64,000 bases of DNA from DATBLE01 sp963775695 (GCA_963775695.1 CAVZJU010000006.1:62001-126000), one strand, 5' to 3'. Shown: positions 40,554-49,567, numbered from the stretch's first letter. Numbers and translations: made by a program. Notes: a model not told the origin generated them from the letters alone.

Positions 40554-41402
40554 CTACTTCTGCTTGGTCGGTGTGGCGGGCGTGCCTGTTTTGATCGAGG
40601 CCCTGGGATGTTGTGCGGTGATGTTGAGGAGGACTTCGTTCTCGGGAGTGATCGAGAGCTCCTCGTAGGTGATCACCCGGGTGCGGACGACGCTTCCGTC
40701 TCGCTGCGGGTTGTCGAGATACACCGGTCGGTAATCGGTCCGGTCGAAGTATGCGACCACTCCGTTGGGAAGCTCGATCTTGTAGAGGGACTGGCCGTCG
40801 ATCGTGACCGTTCCGGCGACCTGCGCCTTCCCGTGGGTGAGCCCGGCGCGAACGGTTTCGATCGGATCGATCAGCGTCGGTGAGGTGGAGTCCGGACGCT
40901 GGTAGATCGTGTTCGTGCCGGCGTCGTACTGGGAGAAGGTGGTGCCGTCGGCCGCGCTCTCGACCTGCTGGCCGCCCGCATTTCCTTTGGCATCGACTTG
41001 CTGGCCGGCGGCTCCTTTGATCAGCCGTATTGCGTAGGGCGGGTTCGTCTCTTGCCACCATTCGGCCGCGACCTGCGTCCCGTCGTGCTGCAGCCCGGCC
41101 TGCTTGACGTGAACGATGATGTTGGCCGGCGGGCTGATCGCCCGGACCACGTGCGCCAGGATCGCCGCGTTCGCAGAAGCGGGGCCGGATCCGCCCGTTC
41201 CGATCAGTGCGACAGCCGCTGCCGCAAGCGTTGCGGCCGTGATCGCGGCCGATCCGAGCAGGAGACGGGCGCGGCGGCGGATCTTCGGACGCTCCTGCAG
41301 TTGTTCGCCGAGTGTCGCGCGAATCGCAAGGCGTAGACGCTCGTCGTCGGCCTGCGGTTCGGCGAGCGTCTTCAGGTCGCGCTCGAGCTGGTCAGTCGTC
41401 AT
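40554..41402 (-). CDS. Membrane-anchored probable anti-sigma protein
   Basis: A 282-residue protein. The N-terminal cytoplasmic part (LERDLKTLAEPQADDERLRL) is followed by one membrane helix (about 46-67) and an extracytoplasmic domain. The latter has HVVRAISPPANIIVHVKQAG and DGQSLYKIELPNGVVAYFDR, a beta-rich fold like LolA/MucB-type sensor domains. No zinc-binding anti-sigma motif is seen. The gene overlaps the ECF sigma gene by 11 bases, the usual layout of a sigma/anti-sigma pair. Role inferred from this context. Confidence 0.7.
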   Translation of the reverse strand: MTTDQLERDLKTLAEPQADDERLRLAIRATLGEQLQERPKIRRRARLLLGSAAITAATLAAAAVALIGTGGSGPASANAAILAHVVRAISPPANIIVHVKQAGLQHDGTQVAAEWWQETNPPYAIRLIKGAAGQQVDAKGNAGGQQVESAADGTTFSQYDAGTNTIYQRPDSTSPTLIDPIETVRAGLTHGKAQVAGTVTIDGQSLYKIELPNGVVAYFDRTDYRPVYLDNPQRDGSVVRTRVITYEELSITPENEVLLNITAQHPRASIKTGTPATPTKQK

Positions 41403-41979
41403 CGGGATACCTCCGTCGTAGCTGTTCGAGAATCCGGTGCATGCGAACGCGCACCGTTCCAGGCGTCGCGCCGAGGATCGCTCCGATCTCGTCGAAAGCG
41501 AGGGCGGCGCCGTAGCGCAGCCCGAGCAGGTGTTGCTGCTCCGGCGTGAGCAGACGGATCAGCGTGTGCAGCTCCGCCGCACGTTCGTACGCAAGAAACC
41601 GCTCCTCCACGTCCGGCTCTGAAGCGGTCGCCTCGTCGGGAAGCGCAACGGCGGCGGGTCTCCGCTGGACGTCCCGCACCGCGTTCCGCGCGATCTGGAA
41701 CAACCAACCCGCAAAGGTGCCATCCCCCCGGAAGCGCCGAAGCTGCCCGAGCGCAGTGGTGAACACCGTGCTCGCGACGTCCTCGCAGGTCGACGCGTCA
41801 CGAATCCGCAGCCGCACATAGCCAAGAACACGGTCGAAGTAGCGGTCGTACAACGCGAGAAACGCCTGCGGATCCTCCCGCGCCGCCGCAACCAAGGCCG
41901 CGTCCGGATCGAACGTGCGCGTCGGCAACGCAGGCGCCTTGAGCAGCGCCCTCACCTCCATAGCAGGCTCATCTTCCAC
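41392..41979 (-). CDS. ECF-family RNA polymerase sigma factor
   Basis: A sigma factor of about 195 residues. Region 2 reads AFLALYDRYFDRVLGYVRLR with CEDVASTVFTTALGQLRRFR and FAGWLFQIARNAVRD. Region 4 reads LLTPEQQHLLGLRYGAALAF then FDEIGAILGATPGTVRVRMH and RILEQLRRRY. GTG 41979 follows GAGAAAGGA closely; ATG 41961 is an alternative start. It is probably held by the membrane protein encoded next. Its targets are unknown; it is inside the proposed island. Confidence 0.88.
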   Translation of the reverse strand: MEDEPAMEVRALLKAPALPTRTFDPDAALVAAAREDPQAFLALYDRYFDRVLGYVRLRIRDASTCEDVASTVFTTALGQLRRFRGDGTFAGWLFQIARNAVRDVQRRPAAVALPDEATASEPDVEERFLAYERAAELHTLIRLLTPEQQHLLGLRYGAALAFDEIGAILGATPGTVRVRMHRILEQLRRRYPDDD

Positions 41980-42138
41980 CGTCCTTTCTCGTTCCGTTTG
42001 ACCCAGGGACGGGAAGCGCTGCAATCCGTTACACGCAGTCGTGAAGGTCCAAAGGAGATGTCGAGAGGATTCGCAACCGCTCCGACACGCGGTGGACTGG
42101 GCTGCCCGAGTGTTCGGGAATGATGCTCCTATGACGTG

Positions 42139-43046
42139 TCAAGCCATCAGCGGCTCCTGTTGCTGGAGCAATCGGTAGAGGTGGCGGGCGAGGTTGCGCT
42201 CGAGTAGGCGGACTGTTTCGCGGCTGCTCTTGCCCTCGGCGATGCGTCGCGCGATGTAGTCCTTGGTCGCCTGGTCGTGGTGGCGTCGGTGGAGGACGAT
42301 CGTGTGCGGTGCGCGGTTGAGTTGGCGGTCGCCACCGCGGCTGAGCCGGTGGCGCGTGGTCTGTCCGCTCGAGGCCGGGACCGGCGCGACGCCGGCGAGG
42401 CGGGCGAAGCAGGCTTCGGAGCGGAGGCGGCCTCGGTGCGACCAGGCGACGATCACCTGCGCGGCGACGATCGGGCCGACTCCTGGCTCGTCGAGTAGTT
42501 GTGGTGCGAGTGCACGAACATGTCCGAGCAACTCGCGTTCGAGCTCGGCGGCTTCGGCGGTGGCCGCGTCGATTCGGCGGGCGAGCGAGCGCAGCACGAG
42601 CTGCGTCGCGAGCTCGTCGGCGCTTGCCCTGCTCGAGCGGCGAAGCCGGCGACAGCGTTCGAGGAGCCGCTGTACGGGTAGCCCGCGCAGTTCCTCACGC
42701 AGCCGTTCGGGAGCAGTCACGATCACGCTGCGCAGCTGTACGAGTGCTTCGCGACCGACGTCGACGGCGCTGCGGCGCGCGATCAGCAACAGGCGCAGCG
42801 CTTCACGCCGCTCTCCCGAGCGCGGCAGCGCGAGCGTCTCGCTGGCGAGTGCCGCTCGCGCCGTCCGAATCGCGTCGAGCGAGTCGTCTTTGCCGCGCAG
42901 CCTGCGCTCGCCTCGTGGCTGGCGGCTGATCTCGAGCACCGGCTCGCCGTGGCCACTGAGAAAGCGTGCGAGTCCGGCGCCGTAGTGTCCGACGCCCTCG
43001 ACTGCCCAGACCCGCGTACCGTTTGCGTGCTGCTCGGCGAAGCCCT
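42139..43046 (-). pseudogene. IS110-family transposase, 5' truncated
   Basis: From its 3' end to about 43046 the minus strand encodes an IS110/IS1111 transposase lacking its N-terminal part. Remaining motifs are VWAVEGVGHYGAGLARFLSG, RRLRGKDDSLDAIRTARAAL and the C-terminal transposase_20 domain with DEPGVGPIVAAQVIVAW and CFARLAGVAPVPASSGQTTR. The first catalytic Asp of the DEDD domain is lost. At the break the sequence turns directly into an integrase fragment on the other strand, so the IS and the integrase truncated each other. Confidence 0.75.
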
Positions 43047-43309
43047 CGGTTGTGCTCCGCCGCCACCTCTATCCAGCGATGGCTCGTGCGGGCATCCCCC
43101 GCGTTGGGCCGACACAGGAGAAGCGGACCTTTCACAGCTTCCGGCACACCTTCGCCAAGCGTGCGCTCGAGAGCGGCGCCCAGATCACGTGGCTCTCCAG
43201 GCACCTCGGCCACTCGACGCTCAAAGTGACGACCGACATCTACGGGCACTGGGAACGAGCTGAGCGCAGACTCCAGGCCGCCAAGATGGAGGGGGCTTTT
43301 CCGGTCTGA
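43046..43309 (+). pseudogene. Tyrosine recombinase (integrase) C-terminal fragment
   Basis: About 87 codons of a phage-type integrase. It has TFHSFRHTFAKRALESG (catalytic Arg of the HxxR motif and its neighbours), WLSRHLGHSTLKVTTDIYGH (His and the nucleophile Tyr) and a basic tail. The N-terminal two thirds, with the first catalytic Arg, are missing, cut by the IS110 remnant. It ends 80 bases from the 3' end of tRNA-Lys, the standard position for an integrase using that tRNA as attB. Confidence 0.8.
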
Positions 43310-43389
43310 ACCCGTACTCCACTCGTACTCCGCTTCGGCTGACGGTCGTAGGGGCTTTGGAGAAACCATCCATTACCAGGGATCTTGTA

Positions 43390-43462
43390 TGGGCCGGGCA
43401 GGGATCGAACCTGCGACCTTGGGATTAAAAGTCCCCTGCTCTACCAACTGAGCTACCGGCCC
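43390..43462 (-). tRNA. tRNA-Lys (anticodon TTT)
   Basis: A complete cloverleaf. Acceptor GGGCCGG/CCGGCCC, D-arm AGCTCAGTTGGTAGAGC, anticodon stem GGGGA/TCCCA with loop CTTTTAA, T-arm GCAGGTTCGATCCCTGC, and discriminator A. The CCA end is not encoded. Its 3' segment (43391-43406) is repeated at 20816-20831, so it is the likely attachment site of the island to its left. Confidence 0.97.
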
Positions 43463-43488
43463 AGGCCGTGCGAGTATAGAAACGGCCC

Positions 43489-43701
43489 ATGGATCAGGCT
43501 CGCGTCAGCCTGTTGCGCTGGCTCCGGCGGCAGCTGCGCCAGCCGCTTCCCACGCGCGAGCACCTCGAGGCCGCGGTGGCGAACGACGATCCGGTCGAGG
43601 CGCGGCGGCTGCTCGCCGGCGCGCCGTTCTCCGCCGCGCAGCGGCTGTACGTGGAGGACGTGCTCGACGCCTGGGAGCGCGAGAAGGCCGGGCGCGCCTA
43701 G
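43489..43701 (+). CDS. Small hypothetical protein
   Basis: A 70-residue, highly charged helical protein from ATG 43489, starting MDQARVSLLRWLRRQLRQPL and ending LYVEDVLDAWEREKAGRA. No family recognised. Its 3' end overlaps the small gene on the other strand by four bases. The quality of the sequence suggests a real gene. Confidence 0.55.
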   Translation: MDQARVSLLRWLRRQLRQPLPTREHLEAAVANDDPVEARRLLAGAPFSAAQRLYVEDVLDAWEREKAGRA

Positions 43702-43925
43702 ACCGCGCGGCGCACGACCGACAGGCCCCACGCATCGCCGGAGGCAAACAGCTCGTCCGGATCGACGTCGTCGAGCCAGCCGATGAAGTGCTTCTCGGGC
43801 TCGTCGGCGGTCGAGCCGTAGACCGCCGGCCGCTCCTCGGGCCGCGGCGGCTGCGGCCGCTCGAGCCGTTCCAGCTCTGCTTCGCGCTCCTCGCTCGCGG
43901 GTCCTTCCATGTAGCCCCTGGGCAT
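43698..43925 (-). CDS. Small acidic hypothetical protein
   Basis: A 75-residue soluble acidic protein; Met6 (43910) is an alternative start. An Arg/Glu/Pro-rich N-terminal half is followed by KHFIGWLDDVDPDELFASGD and AWGLSVVRRAV. No known family. Convergent with the small gene at 43489. Confidence 0.5.
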   Translation of the reverse strand: MPRGYMEGPASEEREAELERLERPQPPRPEERPAVYGSTADEPEKHFIGWLDDVDPDELFASGDAWGLSVVRRAV

Positions 43926-44131
43926 CGAGAAACAGGGTATCCACGAAAGGTGTATCGACTCGTCCGGCGAAACGGACGATCTGTTCGTCCGAAGCGCGGC
44001 GTAAGTTGCCGCGCGCAGGAATCAAACAGGGACAGAGACGTGTCCTCGATCGAAAAATCGGCCGTGGTGGTAAATCGTGCTCTCGTTCTCCCGGCGCACG
44101 CACTGCGGAACCCCCCGGGAGGAGTATCTAG

Positions 44132-45013
44132 ATGCGGCAAGTAAAAGTGCTATTGGCCGGCGGAGTCGTGCTCGTCGCGGCTGTGCTGACCGGCGCGGCG
44201 TGGGCGGCTAATCCGCCCCCGACCAAGCCGTCGACCGAACCCGTCGTGAACGCGACGACGGTCAAGACCTGCGTCAATCTCAGCAGCGGCGGGGTCCGGG
44301 TCATAGGTGCAACGCCGACCCTCCACTGGAAGAAGGTCCCGAAGGTCTGCAAGAACGGTGAGCAGGAGCTCGACTGGACCGTCGGCGGCGGCACGGGTCC
44401 GACCGGTCCGGCTGGCCCGACGGGTCCCGCCGGCGCAACCGGTGCTGATGGTGCTCAGGGGCCGACTGGTCCGACGGGTGCCGATGGTGCTGCGGGTGCG
44501 ACCGGTGCCGATGGCGCGATGGGTGCAACTGGTGCTGATGGTGCTCAGGGGCCGACTGGTCCGACGGGTGCCGATGGTGCTGCGGGTGCGACCGGTGCCG
44601 ATGGCGCGATGGGTGCAACTGGTGCTGATGGTGCTCAGGGGCCGACTGGTCCGCAGGGTCCGACAGGTGCCGACGGTGCGAGTGGTGCAACGGGTGCCGA
44701 CGGTGCGACCGGACCGACCGGCGTAATCGGGAGCTCGAGGGTGGCCGCCGGAACGGCGGCATCGCCCGCCGGCAACTCCAGCAACGGTGCGACGGCCACC
44801 TCGACGGCGACATGCATGGGCGGTGAGAAGCTGCTCGGTGGTGGTGCGACCCTTGTGCAGGGCAACAATGCCCAGGGGTTCCTCTTGCAGTCGTCTCCGA
44901 ACGCCACGTCCGGCACCGCGACTGGTTGGACTGCGGTCGGCTACCAGTTCGCGAACAATGGCAGCAACGGGCAGCGCTGGTCCGTGACCGCCTACGCGGT
45001 CTGCGGAAGCTAG
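44132..45013 (+). CDS. Secreted collagen-like triple-helix protein
   Basis: A 293-residue exported protein. The signal peptide (VLLAGGVVLVAAVLTGAAWA) is followed by a short globular part (about 30-85, TVKTCVNLSSGGVRV and LHWKKVPKVCKNGEQELDW). An uninterrupted Gly-X-Y stretch follows (about 87-198: GPTGPAGPTG, GADGAQGPTGPTGADG), then a C-terminal globular head with two Cys (TATCMGGEKLLGGGATL ... YAVCGS). Bacterial collagen-like proteins form trimeric stalks that carry a head domain at the surface. GGGAGGAG precedes ATG 44132. A hairpin terminator follows the stop. Confidence 0.87.
   Translation: MRQVKVLLAGGVVLVAAVLTGAAWAANPPPTKPSTEPVVNATTVKTCVNLSSGGVRVIGATPTLHWKKVPKVCKNGEQELDWTVGGGTGPTGPAGPTGPAGATGADGAQGPTGPTGADGAAGATGADGAMGATGADGAQGPTGPTGADGAAGATGADGAMGATGADGAQGPTGPQGPTGADGASGATGADGATGPTGVIGSSRVAAGTAASPAGNSSNGATATSTATCMGGEKLLGGGATLVQGNNAQGFLLQSSPNATSGTATGWTAVGYQFANNGSNGQRWSVTAYAVCGS
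44441..44653 (+). repeat. Exact 90-bp tandem repeat in the collagen-like gene
   Basis: 44441-44530 is repeated without change at 44531-44620, and a third partial copy runs to about 44653. The unit is 30 codons (ten Gly-X-Y triplets). Perfect identity at DNA level points to recent copy-number change by slippage or recombination. Confidence 0.85.
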
Positions 45014-45047
45014 GCGACTGCCGACGGGAACGTAGAAGGAGCGTGTG

Positions 45048-45069
45048 CGGGAGGCCTTCGGGCCTCCCG
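45048..45069 (+). terminator. Hairpin terminator after the collagen-like gene
   Basis: Nine base pairs (45048-45056 with 45061-45069) close a TTCG tetraloop, 34 bases after the stop codon. It is T-poor, as usual in high-GC actinobacteria. It also lies between converging genes. Confidence 0.75.
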
Positions 45070-45094
45070 CCGTCCTTCCAGGTTCGTTCGCCCG

Positions 45095-47482
45095 TCAGCC
45101 CCGGAGCGCCTCGACCCAGTCGAGGCTCTTGCCGCAGAGCGTCTGCGCGCGGGATGGCTCCACGTGGGTGACCGGCCGATTCTGGGTTCCCTCCGCGATG
45201 GCGAACGGGCCGAGCCCCCACGGCGGGGTTCCGCCGCTTCCGGGGCGGAGGTCGGACTTGCCGACCGTCACACGGAACGTGTGCCGGCCCACCCCTAGCC
45301 GCTCGTCGGCGACCTGGACGAAGTTCCCGGGCCACTGGAGGACGTTCCAGGCGCTGGCGACGAACCGGTCGTCGATCGAGACGCCGACACGCGTCCGGAA
45401 CGAGCCGCCGACCCAGACGCCGTAGCTGCCGGTCGAGGGGACGTCGAACCGGGCTTCGGCCGACGAGCCCGGGACGTAGATCGCGTTGCGGTACTCGCCG
45501 TAGGACGCGAAGGAGTCGGGAGCGCCGATCGAGCCGTCGCCGCCGATCACGATCGCCCGCGGGCGCTCGACGGCCGCCAGGCGGCCGCCGTTCGCGGCGG
45601 CGAGCCGGCCGAGCCGGAGCACCTCGCTGCACAACGGGACGGCCGCCGGCTGCATGCGGCTGCCGAGCGAGAGGTGCTCGAGGATCCTGCTCGCCCTCCT
45701 GGGTCCTCTGCCAGACCTGGTAGTAACTGCCGCTGGAGACGAGCGAGTAGTCGGACGGCGGGCGGCTGGCGACGCCGGAGCGGCGGACGACCAGCGTCGA
45801 GGTAGTGGAGCACCGCGTCGAGCCTGGATCTCGTCGACGTCCGGAGATGAGCCCTTCTCCGCGAGCTGTCCGGTCCTGAGCGTGACGTAGTTCCGCCTCA
45901 GCTCGGATGCGCCCTCGGCGTCCATCCTGCGTAGGAAGTGCCGGGCCCCGTACGGGTCGAACTCGGTCATCAGCGTGGGGCCTTGCCCGGCGAAGCGACT
46001 CGCCGATCGACTCGAGCTCCGAGAGCCGGCCGCTGGGCGCGACGAAGACGTCGTGGTACTGGAGGACGTTCGACCAGAGCGACCGCGGCGATCACCGCAA
46101 CGGCCGCCACGGCTGCCCTCCGTCCGCCGGCCGCGCTCGAAGACGATCGCGGCGCCGGCGAGGCCGGCGGCGAGGACGATCGGCGAGGCCGAGGCGAGCG
46201 CCTTCCCGGCGATCCAGGGCGAGCCTTTCTCCCACGTAGACGAGACAGGCGAGGACGGCAGCGCCGAGCGCGACCGGAAGGCTCCACGCCCGGCGCCGCC
46301 AGGCGACCACGACCGCGACCACCGCTCCCGCGCCGACGAGCGCGACGAGCACGTAGGTCGCCGCCAGGCTCTTCGGCGGCGTCCGGAAGTCGCCGTGCGG
46401 CCAGATGCCGAATACCTGGAGCCAGCTCAGGCGCCGGATGAGGTTTCCGTACTCGTCCGCGGTCGCCACGGTGGAGATGCCCGACCGCGACAGCCACGTG
46501 CCGGTCGTGGCCAGCGCGGGAATCGCGAACAGGGCGGTCGCGCGCGACGAAGGCGAGCGACAGTCCGACGCCGCCCGGCGAACGCCGGCCGCCCGAGCAA
46601 GCAGGAAGGCGGCGACGGCGAGCGGCAGCGCCAGCCAGGCCGCTCCGCCGACGCTGAGCGCGGCGACGAGCGCTGCGGAGGCAGCGGCGAACGGAAGCAC
46701 GGCCCTGACGCGCGGCTGCCGGACGGTCAGGGGCACGAGCGCGGCGATCGTGACCACGGTCGCCGTCGTGAAGAGCTCCTTGACGCCGCCCCAGAGGGCG
46801 TAGCCGTACGCGAGCGCCGCCTGGGCCCCGACGAACGCGACGACGGCGCGGAGCGCGCGCGACCCGATCAGCTCGGACACGAGCTGGTAGAGCGCGAGTC
46901 CGACCAGCACGGCGAGGAAGGTGATGTAGGGCTGCCAGAGCCAGGCGACGTCCTCGCGCTACGAGGGTGCTTGCCGGCGCCGAGCGGCAGCAGCGATCCG
47001 AGCGGATAGCCGTTCACGTACGCGGCGTCGAGCAGCGTCTCGTAGGTCGAGGGCGCGAGCCCGGCCGCGTTGTACCCATGGTGCGTCGCCCGGTCGAGCA
47101 TCGCCAGGTACGTGGCGGTGTCGTCGAGCTTGATGTAGCCGAGGAACGTGGCGCGGCCCGTCAGCACCGTCGGCGCGGCGAATACGCCGTACACGGCCGC
47201 CCCGGTCGCGACCAGCCAGCCGTCGACGCGCCGCAGGCTCCCCGGCAGCGAAAGGCCGAAGCCGACGAGCGCCAGCACGACCGCGAGCGGCGTCGCGAGC
47301 TCCGCCGTTGCGTCGCTCATGTGTGCGAACTGCGTCGCCAGCGAGAAGACGACGAAGCCGAGCGGCAGGAGCAGCGCGGCGGGCAGCTCCAGGCCGGCGA
47401 CCTTCTCGAGCAGGAGCCCGCACCCGAGCGAGATCAGCCCGAGGACGACCGGGAAGACGAGCCAGGCGACGAAGAGGGTCAT
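45095..47482 (-). pseudogene. Large multi-pass membrane protein gene broken by frameshifts
   Basis: One original gene of about 800 codons is spread over at least four frame segments. Segment 1 (47482 to about 46970) starts MTLFVAWLVFPVVLGLISLG and ends GYPLGSLLPLGAG. Segment 2 (46910 to about 46230) has LVGLALYQLVSELIGSRALR and further helices. A segment with RRAAVAAVAVIAAVALV follows, then NVLQYHDVFVAPSGRLSELE. The last segment (45970-45095) includes MTEFDPYGARHFLRRMDAEG and a soluble tail ending QTLCGKSLDWVEALRG. The order is intact and no stretch is missing, so it is either a young pseudogene or a place of sequencing indels. The family looks like large actinobacterial cell-envelope membrane proteins; function unknown. 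Confidence 0.75.
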
Positions 47483-47522
47483 CGGGCCGGGTCAGAGGCC
47501 GAGCGCCGTGTGCCGCGCCCGC

Positions 47523-48123
47523 TCAGCCGACCGGCACGAGACGGCCCGACGCAATCGACCGGGCCTGCGCAGGCGAGGGATCGAAAACCTCCACCTGATA
47601 GTCGTAGCCCGGATATGCGACGTACACGCTGGTCGGCGCCGCCCGGCTGTAGAACGCGACGCCGCCGTGGCCGACCGGGACGGTCACGGAGCTGCTCGAG
47701 TGCGCGACCCGGCTCGTGACGGCAAACGCGTTCTTCACCGGGTACGTGCCGATCGTCAGGTACGGCGTCTTCGTGCCGATCTTCTCGCCTGCGGGGAGGT
47801 AGCGGACGAGCACCCGGTTGTCAGCGGTCTTCGTCAGCTCGTACGTCACGCCCGACTGCTGCCCGGCCCAGTAGATCGGGACTCCGAGGGCCGCCAGGCT
47901 GTGCAGGCCCTTCACCGAGATCGGCACGGACGTCGTGGTTGCGGTTGTCGTCGTCGGAGCGCGCCGAAGGCGACGAGTCTCCATTGCGCAGGACCAGCCA
48001 CAGGACGAAGCCGATCGCGAGCGCAACCGCGACGACCGCGCCGATGCGGATCTGCCGCCCGCGCGACACAGCCGTGTCCGCCGGGGGGGTGTTCGAGCTT
48101 GCGTTCTGGTTCGTCGCTTCCAT
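47523..48123 (-). pseudogene. Single-pass membrane protein gene with one frameshift
   Basis: The N-terminal frame (from ATG 48123) gives a cytoplasmic start MEATNQNASSNTPPADTAVS and a helix AVVAVALAIGFVLWLVLRNG. The C-terminal frame gives SVPISVKGLHSLAALGVPIY through GYDYQVEVFDPSPAQARSIA. A single indel near 47955-47965 separates them. Repaired, it would be about 200 residues, with an extracytoplasmic domain. It lies directly upstream of the larger broken gene, in the same direction. Confidence 0.7.
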
Positions 48124-48369
48124 GGTTCGGAGAGAGGGATTCTGGACCCGGCGTCGGCTGATGCCCGTCGCTCAGGGTTCTCGCTCGCAGGGAGAGGTGA
48201 CAGGGCCTTCCGGCCTACTGTGCGGGGGCGGTGGCGGCCTACTTCGAGCCGGTTGTCCGCGGCCAGCACGCGATCGAACGTGTCCGCCAGCTCGGCGGCG
48301 AGATGCGGGCGCTCCAACCGTGGCAGCAGCGCCTGGCGGTCGGCCCGCTTGCCGCGGCGCGTCGGCATC

Positions 48370-48560
48370 TGCTATGAGAGTCGGGGTTGGTTCTCCGTGG
48401 GGTCGGTAGTGGTTGTACTCGAGCCGCCAGTCATCGAGCAGGAGCTGGGCCTCGTGGACGGTGATGAAGCTCTCGAGATCGAGCACTCGCTGCGCAGGTG
48501 GCCGTTGAAGGACGCGATGTACGATTCTGCCAGGGTGCGCCGGGCTCGACCGGCGGGGTG
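48370..48560 (-). pseudogene. IS3-type transposase (rve domain) fragment
   Basis: Two frames together give the C-terminal end of an IS3-family OrfB integrase: ESYIASFNGHLRSEC, then LESFITVHEAQLLLDDWRLE and YNHYRPHGEPTPTLIADAD. FNG-LR-E and the Y-N-x-x-RPH motif are diagnostic. Only about 60 codons remain and a frameshift lies between the parts. The DNA from about 48130 to 48360 shows no other recognisable gene. Confidence 0.75.
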
Positions 48561-48624
48561 CCGGCAACCGGCACCAGTCTTCGAGCGGCTCGGCGTCGCT
48601 CGGGGCCGGCCGCAGCGGATCAGC

Positions 48625-48852
48625 TCAGGCGTACTTTCGCGTTGCTCGACGACTCGCTCGAGTACGCTGACGGTGTCGCGCAGCAATCCCGTGGTGGGCG
48701 AATATCTCGCGGAGTCGCGCGAATTCGTCTTCGCTCGAATATGCGACGCCGACAGCCCCCAGATGATCGATGCGAACCGCGTCGACGATGCCCAGCTTCA
48801 GTGCCGACGTTCGCTGAAGATCGGACCACTCGATCTCCGTTCCCCAACCCAT
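48625..48852 (-). CDS. Small hypothetical protein
   Basis: A 75-residue soluble protein starting MGWGTEIEWSDLQRTSALKL and continuing IDHLGAVGVAYSSEDEFARL and REIFAHHGIAARHRQR. The first 60 residues look genuine; the Arg-rich end may be altered by the adjoining IS3 remnant. No family recognised. It begins 11 bases after the stop of the gene upstream. Confidence 0.45.
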   Translation of the reverse strand: MGWGTEIEWSDLQRTSALKLGIVDAVRIDHLGAVGVAYSSEDEFARLREIFAHHGIAARHRQRTRASRRATRKYA

Positions 48853-48863
48853 TCCTTGCGGCT

Positions 48864-49430
48864 CTACGCGGCTTCGGGGCGCCGCCGCTCGCGCTCGGCC
48901 GGTCGCCCGGGCCAGCCGTACCGCGGCTTGCCTTCGAGGCTCTCCTCGATCAGCGGCGGCAGCTCGACCTCGGTCTCCGCCGGCCGATGACCGAGCACGC
49001 GCAGCCGCGATCGGCGCGGGCGCGGCTCCTGCGCGAGCCGGCGGTCGAGCAGTCCGATCGCCCACTCGAGCACGTCCAGGTAGGCGAGGCTCGCCCGCCG
49101 TGCGCTCTCCTCGTCGGCGGCCAGCGCAGCCGCCGTCTCGGCGCCGGAGACGTCCTGCGGCCACTCGTGCAGGTGCTCCGCCCGCGCCTCGACCTGCTCA
49201 CGGTCGAGCGCGAACTCGAGGCCCTCTGCCCGCTCCGAGAGGGCGCCGTCGACCAGCTCCGGCAGCCACTCGAGGCAGGACGTGTCGACGCCGGTTGCGG
49301 CGACCGCCTTCCAGGCGATCTCGTTGGCGAGTCCCTCGCAGGTGCCGCCGCGGGCAAGCCGCCGCAGCGAGCGGTCGGCCAGTTCCTCGGCCGTCGGTCG
49401 GTCGCGCGTCCTCGGCGCCACGCCCCGCAT
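48864..49430 (-). CDS. Hypothetical soluble protein
   Basis: A 188-residue, strongly acidic and helical protein without signal or membrane segment. It includes NEIAWKAVAATGVDTSCLEW, LEFALDREQVEARAEHLHEW and a Pro/Arg-rich C terminus. No catalytic motif or family recognised. It reads divergently from the ArsR gene, with 137 bases between starts. Confidence 0.5.
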   Translation of the reverse strand: MRGVAPRTRDRPTAEELADRSLRRLARGGTCEGLANEIAWKAVAATGVDTSCLEWLPELVDGALSERAEGLEFALDREQVEARAEHLHEWPQDVSGAETAAALAADEESARRASLAYLDVLEWAIGLLDRRLAQEPRPRRSRLRVLGHRPAETEVELPPLIEESLEGKPRYGWPGRPAERERRRPEAA

Positions 49431-49499
49431 CCCGAAATGGTCCCTACGGCACCGGACGGCGCGGGTTTATCGGGAGAGGTAAGTCGCCGAGGCGATCTC

Positions 49500-49527
49500 T
49501 TGCGCTGGGCTGGATTTGTGCTATACA
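49500..49527 (+). promoter_or_regulatory. Promoter of the ArsR-MMPL operon
   Basis: TTGCGC at 49500-49505 and TATACA at 49522-49527 are 16 bases apart. They are followed by an A/T-rich stretch that stands out in this GC-rich DNA and then by CGAGGAG before ATG 49568. The A/T-rich stretch (about 49520-49552) is the likely place for the ArsR operator. Confidence 0.5.
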
Positions 49528-49567
49528 ACTACACAAGCTAATAGTAGATTAATCCCGAGGAGTGCTC

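Larger units (their letters stand above)
20816..43406. mobile_element. Predicted genomic island integrated at tRNA-Lys, carrying methylamine genes
   Basis: The borders are a 16-bp direct repeat: one copy inside the intact tRNA-Lys gene (43391-43406), the other at 20816-20831. A tyrosine-recombinase C-terminal fragment sits just inside each border (43046-43309 and 20839-20935). The interior holds the N-methylglutamate pathway operon, an amidase, a gamma-glutamyltransferase/acyl-CoA ligase operon, a sigma/anti-sigma pair and an IS110 remnant. Base composition in the methylamine genes looks visibly lower in GC than in the flanks (for example about 58% in 31321-31380 against about 75% in 1081-1140). 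Both integrases are broken, so the island looks immobile now. Confidence 0.55.

Noticed and set aside
44441..44653. CRISPR-like array
   Set aside because: The repeats are contiguous, in frame and encode Gly-X-Y triplets; there are no spacers.
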